From DSWT01 sp035373625 (GTDB lineage: Bacteria; Chloroflexota; Anaerolineae; B4-G1; SLSP01), in contig DAOSNS010000020.1 in assembly GCA_035373625.1 (NCBI GenBank), positions 1-64,000 of the forward strand: a stretch of 64,000 nt of DNA, in the 5' to 3' direction. Positions 1-8,918 of this stretch are shown in pieces. The stretch's first letter is position 1, and each line of letters opens with the position of its first letter. The notes beneath the pieces were generated by a model, which was not told where the DNA came from, made no database searches, and worked only from the letters and a program-made list of their open reading frames with translations. A program made the position numbers and the translations under genes.

Positions 1-138
1 CGCGGGCATGAGTCCGGCTGCCAGCGCGTGCCGCGTCCCCCCGTCCGCCGCGACGGCGCAATCGCCGGGCCGCACCCACCGGGCGGCTTCGGCGGCAGGA
101 TTCTCGATAATGCCGTTGGCAAAGACAATGATACGCAT
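1..138 (-). CDS. thiN: Thiamine pyrophosphokinase, N-terminal part (truncated by window edge)
   Basis: Reading the minus strand from the ATG at 136-138 gives a protein beginning MRIIVFANGIIENPAAE, followed by AADGGTRHALAAGLMP, which runs off the window edge. The DGGxxHAL..GxxPD-type segment near residues 30-45 is characteristic of thiamine pyrophosphokinases, which transfer pyrophosphate from ATP to thiamine to make TPP. About 46 residues are visible. The identification is supported by the TPP riboswitch and terminator just upstream, so TPP would shut down the enzyme that makes it. An array of 15-bp repeats fills the space between the terminator and the start codon, leaving no obvious strong Shine-Dalgarno sequence. 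Family call from motif and context; the rest of the gene is outside the window. Confidence 0.8.
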   Translation of the reverse strand, partial: MRIIVFANGIIENPAAEAARWVRPGDCAVAADGGTRHALAAGLMPA

Positions 139-281
139 GGTCGTTAGTCCGGTAGTCGTTAGTCCGGTAGTCGTTAGTCAAGTAGTCGTTAGTCAAGTAG
201 TCGTTAGTCCGGTAGTCGTTAGTCTGGTAGTCGTTAGTCAAGTAGTCGTTAGTCAAGTAGTCAGTAGTCGTTAGTCCGGTA
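139..281 (-). repeat. 15-bp tandem repeat directly upstream of thiN
   Basis: About nine copies of a 15-bp unit (plus strand GTCGTTAGTCCGGTA with variants) abut the thiN start codon. In the gene's own orientation each unit reads as two degenerate 7-8 mers, GACTAAC and GACTACC/GACTACTT. The same words occur in sense orientation before the M42 peptidase gene at 17216-17355. The tract forms most of the thiN leader downstream of the riboswitch terminator. Confidence 0.9.
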
Positions 282-352
282 AAAATCCGTTAAAATCCGT
301 TCAATCCGTTGACAAAAAAATCCGTTCAATCCGTTGACAAAAAAATCCGTTG
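282..352. repeat. AATCCGTT-type tandem words
   Basis: The words AAAATCCGTT and CAATCCGTTGAC recur about six times between the thiN repeat tract and the riboswitch terminator. The same words appear at 8795-8825 (AACGGATT in the opposite sense) and near 51005-51030, so they are a dispersed low-complexity family rather than a local expansion only. Confidence 0.8.
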
Positions 353-397
353 ACAAAAAAACATCCCTGCCGGCCGGAAGGCTTGTGCAGGGATGTT
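353..397 (-). terminator. Rho-independent terminator of the TPP riboswitch
   Basis: On the minus strand the arms AACATCCCTGC (387-397) and GCAGGGATGTT (360-370) pair perfectly over 11 bp around a 16-nt loop, followed by a T run (353-359). It sits right after the TPP aptamer and before thiN, as expected for an expression platform that stops transcription when TPP is bound. Confidence 0.88.
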
Positions 398-407
398 ATC
401 ATCGAGT

Positions 408-496
408 GTGCCTCCCTCCGCTGGTATGATCCAGATCAGGTTCTAGGGTCGGTATCAGACGGATACCCTCTCAGCCTGCGTCTCAGGCTCCCCTGG
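408..496 (-). promoter_or_regulatory. TPP riboswitch (THI element)
   Basis: The minus strand carries the conserved thi-box elements in order: GGGGAGCC, then GGCTGAGAGGGT, a variable stem with ACCC, and finally GAACCTGATCTGGAT followed by ATACCAGCGGAGGGA. These are the two sensor arms for the pyrimidine and pyrophosphate parts of TPP. The downstream terminator (353-397) and thiN complete a classical transcription-attenuation unit. Confidence 0.95.
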
Positions 497-528
497 CCAA
501 TGTTAGCTTTTGAAAGTGCTACCCTCTT

Positions 529-556
529 ATTATATCAGCTTTCCCGTTTTCGCCAA
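529..556 (-). promoter_or_regulatory. Putative sigma-70 promoter for the TPP riboswitch transcript
   Basis: The minus strand shows TTGGCG (551-556), a 16-bp spacer and TATAAT (529-534). Transcription would start roughly 25 nt before the aptamer. Assigned by consensus match only. Confidence 0.45.
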
Positions 557-650
557 AATGCAGGTACTGATCGTCTTCCTGTTGAGCGAAGATTATTCAC
601 ATCTGTCAAGTAAGCCGGTAGTAGGCAAGGCAGCTTCTAGTTTATTGCTA

Positions 651-679
651 TTGCGCTTTCTGTAAAGGTGTACTATAAT
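651..679 (+). promoter_or_regulatory. Putative sigma-70 promoter of the CHAT-SIR2/nSTAND block
   Basis: TTGCGC (651-656), a 17-bp spacer and a perfect TATAAT (674-679) precede the CHAT-SIR2 gene by about 45 bp. It is the only good promoter seen before this plus-strand gene cluster. Divergent to the thiN riboswitch promoter. Confidence 0.55.
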
Positions 680-724
680 TTTTATAATTCTCCACACGTC
701 ATCGAGATTTGACCCAGGCGGGAT

Positions 725-2764
725 ATGACGAATCATAACACTGACGCTGACCTTGAACTGCGCATCTTTCCCCGACAGGCGGAGGGCTATCCGGTTGAAA
801 TCACGCTGGATAGGCACCAGGTCTTCCCGCGCGGCTATCTCTCGGCAGACGTGACGGACTGGACCCCCAGCGGCGACCTGCAGGCCGATGGGCGCGCGCT
901 CCACGACAAGCTGTTGACCGATCCGGCGTTGCGTGACGCCTGGAGCGAAGCCCGTGGACAGGCTCCACAACGTCGCATCCGCCTGTGGATTGATGCAGAA
1001 GCGCCCGAACTGCACGCTCTGCCGTGGGAGCTTTTGGAGGATGAAGGCGTCATGCTCTCGGCCAGCGCCGCTACCCCCTTCGCGCGTTTCTTGCCGGTCA
1101 AACTGCCCTGGCGCGGCGCCATCGAAGGAAACGTCATTCGCGTGCTGGCGGCGATTTCCAATCCGGCGGACATCGCAACAGCGCACGGCTTGCCGGCCCT
1201 CGATGTGGCGCAGGAACGCACCGCCTTGGAGGGCGTGGCGCAGGATACCCAGGCCAACTATACCCTCGACATTACCTTCCTCGATCCACCGATCACATTG
1301 GAACGTCTGGAAGCGGCCCTGCGTGCGGGCTACCACGTCTTGCATTTCGTGGGGCACGGCACTTACAACACCCGTCGCCGCCAGGCAGCGCTTTACCTGC
1401 AAAACGACGCCGGGGATACCCAAATTGTGACCGACGACGCGCTGGTCACCATGCTCGCCCGGCAGGATGTGCGTCCGCAGTTGGTCTTTCTGGCGGCGTG
1501 CCAGAGTGCCACGCGCGCTACCGCCGATGCCTTCCTCGGCCTGGGACCAAAACTCATCGGCGTGGGGGTGCCGGCCGTGGTGGCGATGCAAGACTTTGTC
1601 ACATTTGAATCGGCGCGCAAGCTCAATGTCGAATTCTACCGGCAGTTGCTCAAACACGGGCAGGTAGATCGCGCCATCAATGCCGCGCGCAGCACGCTGT
1701 TGACCGCCGGACGCCCCGACGCCGCCGTCCCTGTGCTGCTCACGCGCCTGGAATCCTGCCAGCTTTGGAGCGACGAGGCCGACGCGCGCGGCGAAATGCT
1801 CGGCGACCGCAATCCGCGCGTCTTCTGGAGCGGCCTGATCAAGTACATCCAGATGGGAAAATGCACGCCCATCATCGGGCCGCGGGCGCGCTGTCAATGG
1901 CTGCCCGATCCCGCCGACATCGCCCAAACCTGGGCCGATGAACATGGCTATCCCTTTTCAGATAAGGCCAATCCCAACAGCCTGGCCCAATATCTGGCGG
2001 TCAGCCAGGGGGAAGACTTCCCGCGCTACGCACTGCTGGAATTCCTCGAAAAAGCATTTGCGAGCAAAGTGCCGGCATCATTGCGCGAAGGGCTCCGCTA
2101 TAAGGGATTGACGGGCCTCGTGAACGCCATCGGCTGGCAAACGTTGACGGCGGATAGCCCCAATGATGTGCATAAGGTTCTGGCAAGCCTGGATTTGCCC
2201 CTCTATCTGACGACGAACGTGGACAACTTCATGACCGCCGCACTTGCCGCGCAGGGCAAGCAACCCGTGCGCGAGATTTGCCGCTGGAACGATGATCTGG
2301 CGGGATTGCCCTCCATCTTCGACGAGGACCCCAATTACGTCCCCACGCCGGAGCGTCCCCTGGTCTATCATCTGTTTGGGAACGAGGAGGAAATAGCTTC
2401 CATCGTACTGAGCGAAGACGCGCACATTGCATTTATGGTCAACATCGCCGCCAACTTGAAGCGTATTCACCCCTGTATCTGGGCGGCGCTGGCGAACAGT
2501 TCGTTGATGTTCCTGGGCTTTCGGCTGAACGACTGGGGATTCCGTGTGCTGATGCGCGGGATGATCGCACCGCTACAACAACGTCGTAGATTCAAACATG
2601 TCGGTGTGCAGCTTGAGCCTGAGGATGTGGATGTGGAGAACTTGCCCACCGTGCACGATTTTATGCGGGATTATTTCCAGGCTAACGAAGTGAACGTGTA
2701 CGCGGGGTCGGTGCTGCAATTCATCGCAGAACTTCGGGAATACTGGGAGGCGGCGAAACGATGA
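725..2764 (+). CDS. CHAT protease-SIR2-like fusion protein
   Basis: This 679-residue protein has no signal peptide and is predicted to be cytoplasmic. Residues about 40-350 look like a CHAT (caspase HetF associated with TPRs) domain: HFVGHGTYN places the catalytic His at 211, and VFLAACQSA places the Cys at 259, a standard clan CD dyad. Residues about 380-660 resemble the SIR2_2 family: CTPIIGPRAR replaces the usual glycine-rich loop, then LYLTTNVDNFM, PLVYHLFGNEEE, and LGFRLNDWGFRVLMRGM. SIR2-type domains in defence proteins usually bind or destroy NAD, while CHAT domains are proteases activated by partner NTPases. The stop overlaps the start of the next gene (ATGA, 2761-2764), pointing to translational coupling with the nSTAND protein. 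The start at 725 has only a weak GGCGGG ribosome site. Domain calls are from motifs; activity and trigger are unknown. Confidence 0.85.
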   Translation: MTNHNTDADLELRIFPRQAEGYPVEITLDRHQVFPRGYLSADVTDWTPSGDLQADGRALHDKLLTDPALRDAWSEARGQAPQRRIRLWIDAEAPELHALPWELLEDEGVMLSASAATPFARFLPVKLPWRGAIEGNVIRVLAAISNPADIATAHGLPALDVAQERTALEGVAQDTQANYTLDITFLDPPITLERLEAALRAGYHVLHFVGHGTYNTRRRQAALYLQNDAGDTQIVTDDALVTMLARQDVRPQLVFLAACQSATRATADAFLGLGPKLIGVGVPAVVAMQDFVTFESARKLNVEFYRQLLKHGQVDRAINAARSTLLTAGRPDAAVPVLLTRLESCQLWSDEADARGEMLGDRNPRVFWSGLIKYIQMGKCTPIIGPRARCQWLPDPADIAQTWADEHGYPFSDKANPNSLAQYLAVSQGEDFPRYALLEFLEKAFASKVPASLREGLRYKGLTGLVNAIGWQTLTADSPNDVHKVLASLDLPLYLTTNVDNFMTAALAAQGKQPVREICRWNDDLAGLPSIFDEDPNYVPTPERPLVYHLFGNEEEIASIVLSEDAHIAFMVNIAANLKRIHPCIWAALANSSLMFLGFRLNDWGFRVLMRGMIAPLQQRRRFKHVGVQLEPEDVDVENLPTVHDFMRDYFQANEVNVYAGSVLQFIAELREYWEAAKR

Positions 2765-5700
2765 AAAATAACCCTTACGTCGGCCCGCGTCCCTACGAAC
2801 GCGACGATGCGCCCAAATTCTACGGGCGCAACCGCGAAGCACGGGACTTGCTCGCGCTATTGCTTGCAGAACGGGTCGTGTTGTTTTACGCCAAGTCCGG
2901 CGCAGGAAAAACTTCCCTGTTGAACGCGCAAATCATCCCGTCCCTGGAGAAAGAGGGATTCCGCGTCTTGCCCGTCGCGCGCGTGAGCAGCGATCTGCCG
3001 CCCGGAGTGACCTATGCCGATGTGGGGAACATTTTCGTAGGCAGCGTCTTGATGTCGCTGGCGGGTGCGGATGTGCCGCCGGAACGCTGGTGTGGCCATA
3101 CGCTCACCGCGTTTTTGCAGGAGCTTTGTCAGCGTCCTGATGACGAGGGCGAGGACGATATGCCCTTCCTGCTCATTGTGGATCAGTTCGAGGAGTTGTT
3201 CACCGCCCACCGCGAACACTGGCAGGATGCCGAGGGTTTCTTCATCCAGATACGCGACGCGCTGGAGGCGCTCCCCGGCATGGGTGTCCTCTTTGCGATG
3301 CGCGAGGACTACGTGGCAGAACTCGATCCGTATGAGGCGCTGGTGCCTAAACGCTTGCGGGCGCGGTTTCGTATGGAATTGCTCGGCCCGGAAGGCGCCC
3401 TGGAAGCGATCATCCGGCCGGCGCTGAATCAGGGAATTCGCTTCGAGGAGGGTGTAGCCGAGCGACTGGTGGATGACCTGCGCCGTATTCGGGTGCAATC
3501 TCGCAGCTATACCGGCAAACGGGAAGAAACCGGCATTGGCCCCTTCATCGAGCCGGTACAGTTGCAGGTAGTGTGCAGTCGCCTGTGGGAGAATCTGCCG
3601 GAACAGGAAGACCACCTCATCCAATGGCACGAAGTGGAACAATACGGGCGCGTGGATCAGGCATTGACCGACTTCTACAACGATGCCCTGGAAGCAGCCC
3701 AAAAGCAAACCGGCGTCGGCGAGAAACAGTTGCGCCGCTGGTTCGGCGAAGAACTGATCACGCCGATGCGCACACGCGGGCTGGTGCTGCGTGGCCCGGA
3801 GAAGACCGGCACCCTGCCCAATGCCGCCGTGGATGTGCTGAGCCGCTGCTACATCATCCGTTCCGAAGTGCGCGCCGGCGCGCGCTGGTACGAACTCGCC
3901 CACGACCGTCTTATCTCACCCATTCTCAACTCCAATCGCAGCTGGGAGGCACAGCGTCAGACACCGTTGCGCACAACCGCCCAAAGCTGGCAGAAGACGA
4001 AAGAAGCCAGCCTGCTCTATCGTGGGGTGGCGCTGGACGAGGCGCTGCATTGGGCACAGACCCATCCCGACGACGTGGAACCCTACGAGCAAGCCTTCCT
4101 TGAAGCCAGCCGCCTGGCCCAACAAACGGCGCGGCGGCGGCGCAATGTGCAATTTGCTGCGGTCGCAGTCGGCATCCTCACCCTGCTGGTGATCACCTTC
4201 CTGGCGTGGAGCGCCGAACGCAGTCGTTTAGAGGCCCACTCCCGCGAAGCAGCCGCGGACGCCCTCTACTACTATCAGGCGAAAGATCAAATCAACAGCA
4301 TCCTCGCGGCGCGCAGGGGTATTCTGATCGGCGAGGCCACCTACCGCGATGCCGACACGCCTTTCTGGCGGGCACTCCTGGGCAATGTGGATACCACACG
4401 CGCACAGAGCGCCTTGCGCCAGGCGTTGGTAGATTTCTATCCTTCCCAGGTGATTGCCAACTTGCCGGACAATCCTTACAGTGTGGCGTATAGCGTGGAT
4501 GGGCAAACACTCTACGCGGCTTTGCCCTCAAGCGCGGTAGATGCCTACGCCCTTGAGGAAATCTCCCCACCTGATGGACTTAATCAAAAAGTCGCGCTGC
4601 GTCAGCAAGCACGCTACAAAACGACCGGCGCCAATTGGTCATTGGCGCTTAGCCCGGATGGACGCTGGCTTGCCGCGGGAGGCGACAACACCCAAACGCG
4701 CGATGGCGTTGTCGGGCTGCTGGACCTTGCGCGTGGCGTCTGGATGCCCTGGTTGAGCGTGCCCACAACCGACGAAATCCACGACGATGTCTATACCGTC
4801 GCGTTCAGCCCTGACGGTTACTATCTGGCCGCCGGTGGCGACTTTGATTCCAAATGGCGCGACTACGCCGGCGGCATGGAGGACGGCATCGTGCGCCTGT
4901 GGGAACTGGCATCTCAGGGTGACACGCTGCAAACCACTGCAATTTTGACCTTGACCGAGCCGACCGCGCGGGTCAACGGTGTGGCCTTCGCCCCTATGAC
5001 GCCGCCAAGTGTTGCACGGGCGGTGAATGAGCCGTACATTTTAGCCGCGGCCTGCAACGATAACAACGTCTACATCTGGCAGATCACCGCCCCTGCTCCC
5101 GGTAGCCTGGACGCTATCCTGGCGATGACGCTAACCGCACACACCGGACCGGTCAACGCGGTAGCCTACAGTCCCGTCGAGCCGCTTATGGCGACGGCCT
5201 CGTCTGACAAAACCATCCGCATCTGGGACAGGCGCACCGGCGCGGCACTGCTCACGTTGACCGGGCACACGGCCGAGGTCAAAGCGATTGCCTTCAGCGC
5301 CGACGGACGCTATCTGATTTCCGGCTCCCGCGATTTGACGGTGCGCGTATGGGATGTGATGGCGCGCAACCCCAATGCGTTGATCGTGCTGACGTCGGGT
5401 CCCAAGAACCTGGTGCTCTCGGTCACCATCAGTCCTGATAACCGCTTTATCGTCGCCGGGACGGGGGATAAGGCACTGCGCGTGTGGAACCGCGACTTTG
5501 TCGTGCGTTGGGGACTCTCTACGCTCAGCGGACATCGCTCGCGTGTGCGCGGCATGGCCTACAGTCCCGATGGCCTGCATCTGGCCTCGGCCGATGACGA
5601 GGGTCAGGTACGCATTTGGGACGTACGCACCGGCGAAACCACGCGCCAACTGTCACCGGTCGGCGGGACGGTATGGAACCTCGCCTACAGCCCCAACGGC

Positions 5701-6543
5701 GAGTATCTGGTGACGTGTACGGCAGATAATAATGCCTATGTCTGGAATCAAACATCCGGCCGGCCGGTCGCCGTCCTCGCCGGACACACCGCCGATGTGG
5801 AAGATGCCGACTTCAGCGGTGACGGACGTTACCTGGTGACCGGCGGTGACGATCACAAAGGGATCCTCTGGAACACGGCAACCTGGAGCGTCGAGGCCGA
5901 ATTAAAAATTCCGGGGATTCGCTATCCGGGGCAGATTTGGAATGTCGCATACAGCCCCAATGGGCGCTGGATTGCCACCGGCTATACCGGCGGCAAAATC
6001 ACACTCTGGCGCGTTGACGCCCCCGCAGCCGGTATGCCGGTTCAGGTGACGCCGGTGGTCACATTCACCGAACACACGGCGCACATTATGGGGCTGGCGT
6101 TCAGCCCGGATAGCCGCTACCTGGCTTCGGCGGCCTGGGATGGCACAACCCGCATCTGGAGCACCGAAACGTTGACGACGGCCTTGAAAACGCCGTTACG
6201 TCACCCGAACGATGTTTTTGTCTACAGTGTCGCCTTCAGCCCGGCGGATGACAGCGGCAGGTACAGGTATCTGGCAACCGGCGCGCGGGATGGACACGTG
6301 CGGCTCTGGCAACTCGACGACTTCCCCAAAAAACCGCCACAATTGGTTGCCGATCTGGGCGGACATACCGATCTGGTGTGGAGCATCTCGTTCAGCCCCG
6401 ATGGGCAGTATCTGGCAAGTAGTTCGTGGGATGGCACCGTTCGGCGTTATATGGTGCCTTTCGAAAATGTGTGGGCCTTATCGGCGGTCTATGTAGCCGG
6501 TGCACCGGAAACACAAACCAATGCTATGGAGGAACAACCATGA
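2761..6543 (+). CDS. nSTAND-type NTPase with C-terminal WD40 propeller
   Basis: The 1260-residue product opens with NPYVGPRPYERDDAPKFYGRNRE, the entry motif of novel-STAND ATPases. Walker A is KSGAGKTSLLN (about residues 45-55) and Walker B is FLLIVDQFEELF (about 138-150). A hydrophobic stretch at about 462-482 (VQFAAVAVGILTLLVITFLAW) could be one membrane pass. From about 570 to 1245 there are repeated WD40 blades (GHTAEVKAIAFSADGRYL...VRVWD). STAND proteins use the NTPase as a switch and the repeats as a sensor; here the effector would have to come from neighbours, because no enzymatic domain is fused. Translational overlap with the CHAT-SIR2 gene upstream and the peptidase gene downstream supports a complex or pathway of these products. 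Recognised target is unknown. Confidence 0.88.
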   Translation: MKNNPYVGPRPYERDDAPKFYGRNREARDLLALLLAERVVLFYAKSGAGKTSLLNAQIIPSLEKEGFRVLPVARVSSDLPPGVTYADVGNIFVGSVLMSLAGADVPPERWCGHTLTAFLQELCQRPDDEGEDDMPFLLIVDQFEELFTAHREHWQDAEGFFIQIRDALEALPGMGVLFAMREDYVAELDPYEALVPKRLRARFRMELLGPEGALEAIIRPALNQGIRFEEGVAERLVDDLRRIRVQSRSYTGKREETGIGPFIEPVQLQVVCSRLWENLPEQEDHLIQWHEVEQYGRVDQALTDFYNDALEAAQKQTGVGEKQLRRWFGEELITPMRTRGLVLRGPEKTGTLPNAAVDVLSRCYIIRSEVRAGARWYELAHDRLISPILNSNRSWEAQRQTPLRTTAQSWQKTKEASLLYRGVALDEALHWAQTHPDDVEPYEQAFLEASRLAQQTARRRRNVQFAAVAVGILTLLVITFLAWSAERSRLEAHSREAAADALYYYQAKDQINSILAARRGILIGEATYRDADTPFWRALLGNVDTTRAQSALRQALVDFYPSQVIANLPDNPYSVAYSVDGQTLYAALPSSAVDAYALEEISPPDGLNQKVALRQQARYKTTGANWSLALSPDGRWLAAGGDNTQTRDGVVGLLDLARGVWMPWLSVPTTDEIHDDVYTVAFSPDGYYLAAGGDFDSKWRDYAGGMEDGIVRLWELASQGDTLQTTAILTLTEPTARVNGVAFAPMTPPSVARAVNEPYILAAACNDNNVYIWQITAPAPGSLDAILAMTLTAHTGPVNAVAYSPVEPLMATASSDKTIRIWDRRTGAALLTLTGHTAEVKAIAFSADGRYLISGSRDLTVRVWDVMARNPNALIVLTSGPKNLVLSVTISPDNRFIVAGTGDKALRVWNRDFVVRWGLSTLSGHRSRVRGMAYSPDGLHLASADDEGQVRIWDVRTGETTRQLSPVGGTVWNLAYSPNGEYLVTCTADNNAYVWNQTSGRPVAVLAGHTADVEDADFSGDGRYLVTGGDDHKGILWNTATWSVEAELKIPGIRYPGQIWNVAYSPNGRWIATGYTGGKITLWRVDAPAAGMPVQVTPVVTFTEHTAHIMGLAFSPDSRYLASAAWDGTTRIWSTETLTTALKTPLRHPNDVFVYSVAFSPADDSGRYRYLATGARDGHVRLWQLDDFPKKPPQLVADLGGHTDLVWSISFSPDGQYLASSSWDGTVRRYMVPFENVWALSAVYVAGAPETQTNAMEEQP

Positions 6544-8804
6544 CCGAAACCCCCTTGTATTTCAACGGCATCAAACCCGATGGCAGTTACGCACTGCCGC
6601 CGCAGACGGCCAGAGACCTGGCGGACCACATCTTGAAGGGTCGGGAGCGGGCACAGAGACTTTCCGAACAACTTGAGCGCGCCCTCAAGAGCACCGATAA
6701 AGTGCTCGGCCTGGTGAATTTCCTCGTTGAGCGCAGCCTGGCGTGGCTCGATGGCGCGGAGGTTTCCCGTGAGGCGTGGTTCACCGACTTGGCGCGCCAT
6801 CTGCTGACAACGCTTCTGGGGAGTGATGCCGCCGGCGCAGGCAACGTGCGGGAACTGGCGCGCAAGTTGCAGGAGGACCCCGGACGGAAAATCGAGTTGA
6901 TCGTCAAGGTGTTCCTCAAGCCGACATCCACGCCCCAGGAACTCAAGGCCTTGCTTTTGCCGCAGAAAACAGGGGAATCCGAGAATTACCAGGAGAACCT
7001 GTGGCAATTGGTGCAACATAACGGTCTGGCAATCAGCAGAGATTGGCTCAGCTCGGAAAAAGCTACCGAACTGGAAAGAACGCCCGCCGCGCGCGCCGTA
7101 TGGCTGGCGCAGCTGTGTCAACAGCTTCGTGAACTGCCGATCGAATCTCTCCGCATGTTGAATAACAACAGCAACATCATTGCCGACTCACTCAAACCAT
7201 TGGTCACGAAATTGCAAGCGTTGCCCGACACCGGCACCCCCTGGCTCACCCAATTACTCCACGACCTCGACACCACACCGCGCCTCTGGAAGTCTTTCAC
7301 GTGGTTCGGTCTCATTGATCTGCTGGAACGCGATCTGACACCCATCGTCCAGGCCGAGGGGGCGCCGTCGGCATCCTGGGGGCCGCTGCTTGAAGCGTTG
7401 AACGTCTGGCTGAACCACGTGCTTGGCCCAACCAAGAGAGCCGGCCTGGTCCCCTGGAGCGATCCGCTGAAACTCGAAGATGCCGGCTGGGGCATCATCT
7501 TCCCGGCAACGATGTCCTCGGCACGCCTGATGGCTATCCAGCGGGCGCTCGAACCGTTACTGGCGTGGCGCAAGAAGCAGGCCGGCGACCTGTACCGGGT
7601 CTTCGACGGCAAAGATGGCTACGCGCCCGGCGAGGATGCCCGCACATTCCTGCGGCGTTTCCATGCCGATCCTTCCCATCCGGCCAACCCCAAAGAAACC
7701 GGTGTACCCTACTACCTGTTGCTTGTCGGCAGCCCGGAGGAGATTCCCTTTGAATTTCAATACGGTCTGGATGTGCAATACGCCGTCGGACGCATTGATT
7801 TCGATACGCCGGACGATTATGGCGCTTACGCGCGCAGCGTCGTAGCGGCGGAACAGGAAGCGTTTCGCCTGGCGCCGGAAGCGATCTTCTTCCCCGTGGC
7901 GAATCCGGGGGATGAGGCGACCGCGCTCAGCGCCGGGCATCTCATCAAGCCTGTGGCCGAGCGCGTGGAGAAGCGTCTCGCGGTGGCGCGTGCGGCGGAC
8001 AAGGACAAATTGCCTGCCTGGAATATCCGCGTCATCCCGCCGGAACAGACAACGCGCGCCGCGCTTCTGGAGCTGTTGCAGCACGGCAAAGCCCCGGCGC
8101 TCCTTTTCACCGCCAGCCACGGCATGCAGTTCGACCCCGATGATCCGGCAAAACAGCGGGCATACCAGGGCGCGCTTGTCTGCGCCGATTGGCGTGGCCC
8201 CGGACAACCCGTATCGCCGGATTGCTACCTGTCGGGCGAGACATTGGCGGCGCAGGACGATGTGAATCTGCTGGGGTCCATCGCTTTCCTGTTCGCCTGT
8301 TACGGCGCGGGAACGCCTCGGCTGGATGATTATTACCGCCAGGCTTTTATGGATAAGGGGGAGGTCATCGCCGAGCAACCGTTCATCGCGGCGCTGCCCA
8401 AAGCGATGTTAAGCCTGGCGCGGGGTGGCGCGTTGGCAGTCGTGGGGCACATCGAGCGCGTGTGGAGCCTTTCGTACCTGGGGCCGGAGGAGCGACGTGG
8501 TCTGGAGAAAGCGCGCCGCGATGAGCACCTGGCCGTCTTCGAGAGTGCTGTGGATCGTCTGTTGCACGGTTACCCCGTCGGCGCGGCGATGGATTATTTC
8601 GGTTCGCGTTATGCGGCGCTCTCCACCGAGCTAACGGCGGCGTTCGATGCCTTCAACGGACCGGATGAGTACCAGTTGGCCGAGCTATGGACGGCCAACC
8701 ATGACGCGCGCGGCTACATCATCCTCGGCGACCCGGCGGTGCGGCTCAAAGTAGCCCAGACCCCCGCCGAGGCCACACCGCGTCAGGATTTGTCAACGGA
8801 CTAA
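6540..8804 (+). CDS. Caspase/gingipain-like (C25-type) cysteine peptidase, paralogue 1
   Basis: The start at 6540 follows GGAGG and overlaps the nSTAND stop by 4 nt, giving 754 residues. Residues 1-300 are helical and unrecognised. From about 315 the sequence is shared with the next gene: WGIIFPATM, QAGDLYRVFDGKDGY, YYLLLVGSPEEIPFEFQYGLDVQYAVGR. The probable catalytic dyad is His527 (LLFTASHGM) and Cys587 (AFLFACYGAG), the clan CD order seen in caspases and gingipains. The C-terminal block ends with LWTANHDARGYIILGDPAVRL. There is no signal peptide, unlike secreted gingipains, so it should act inside the cell. Position between the nSTAND switch and small partner proteins suggests a regulated protease. 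Assignment to C25-like is by motif; specificity is unknown. Confidence 0.78.
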   Translation: MTETPLYFNGIKPDGSYALPPQTARDLADHILKGRERAQRLSEQLERALKSTDKVLGLVNFLVERSLAWLDGAEVSREAWFTDLARHLLTTLLGSDAAGAGNVRELARKLQEDPGRKIELIVKVFLKPTSTPQELKALLLPQKTGESENYQENLWQLVQHNGLAISRDWLSSEKATELERTPAARAVWLAQLCQQLRELPIESLRMLNNNSNIIADSLKPLVTKLQALPDTGTPWLTQLLHDLDTTPRLWKSFTWFGLIDLLERDLTPIVQAEGAPSASWGPLLEALNVWLNHVLGPTKRAGLVPWSDPLKLEDAGWGIIFPATMSSARLMAIQRALEPLLAWRKKQAGDLYRVFDGKDGYAPGEDARTFLRRFHADPSHPANPKETGVPYYLLLVGSPEEIPFEFQYGLDVQYAVGRIDFDTPDDYGAYARSVVAAEQEAFRLAPEAIFFPVANPGDEATALSAGHLIKPVAERVEKRLAVARAADKDKLPAWNIRVIPPEQTTRAALLELLQHGKAPALLFTASHGMQFDPDDPAKQRAYQGALVCADWRGPGQPVSPDCYLSGETLAAQDDVNLLGSIAFLFACYGAGTPRLDDYYRQAFMDKGEVIAEQPFIAALPKAMLSLARGGALAVVGHIERVWSLSYLGPEERRGLEKARRDEHLAVFESAVDRLLHGYPVGAAMDYFGSRYAALSTELTAAFDAFNGPDEYQLAELWTANHDARGYIILGDPAVRLKVAQTPAEATPRQDLSTD

Positions 8805-8915
8805 ACGGATTTTAACGGATTACTAACTTGTATATCATAAAACAGATCATAAGTTAGTCGCTTGCGTTCCCAACGGGCTAACGTTCCAACGTGTCAACAC
8901 TTTTCCAGGGGAGGA
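8805..8915. repeat. Short intergenic spacer with word repeats
   Basis: The spacer holds AACGGA-type words (tail of 8795-8825, related to the AATCCGTT words at 282-352) and an AACG-rich run (8870-8890) just before the ribosome site. No promoter consensus was convincing, so the downstream genes may be read from the upstream transcript. Confidence 0.5.
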
Positions 8916-8918
8916 ATG

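Noticed and set aside
8..274. 88-codon plus-strand frame with VVVSQ repeats
   Set aside because: Antisense of thiN followed by translation of the 15-bp repeat.
593..1945. 450-codon open frame on the minus strand across the CHAT-SIR2 gene
   Set aside because: Antisense frame of a clearly coding gene with GC-rich codons; its protein has no recognisable domain.
2857..3903. 348-codon minus-strand frame inside the nSTAND gene
   Set aside because: Shadow of the Walker-containing frame; no motif and no ribosome site.
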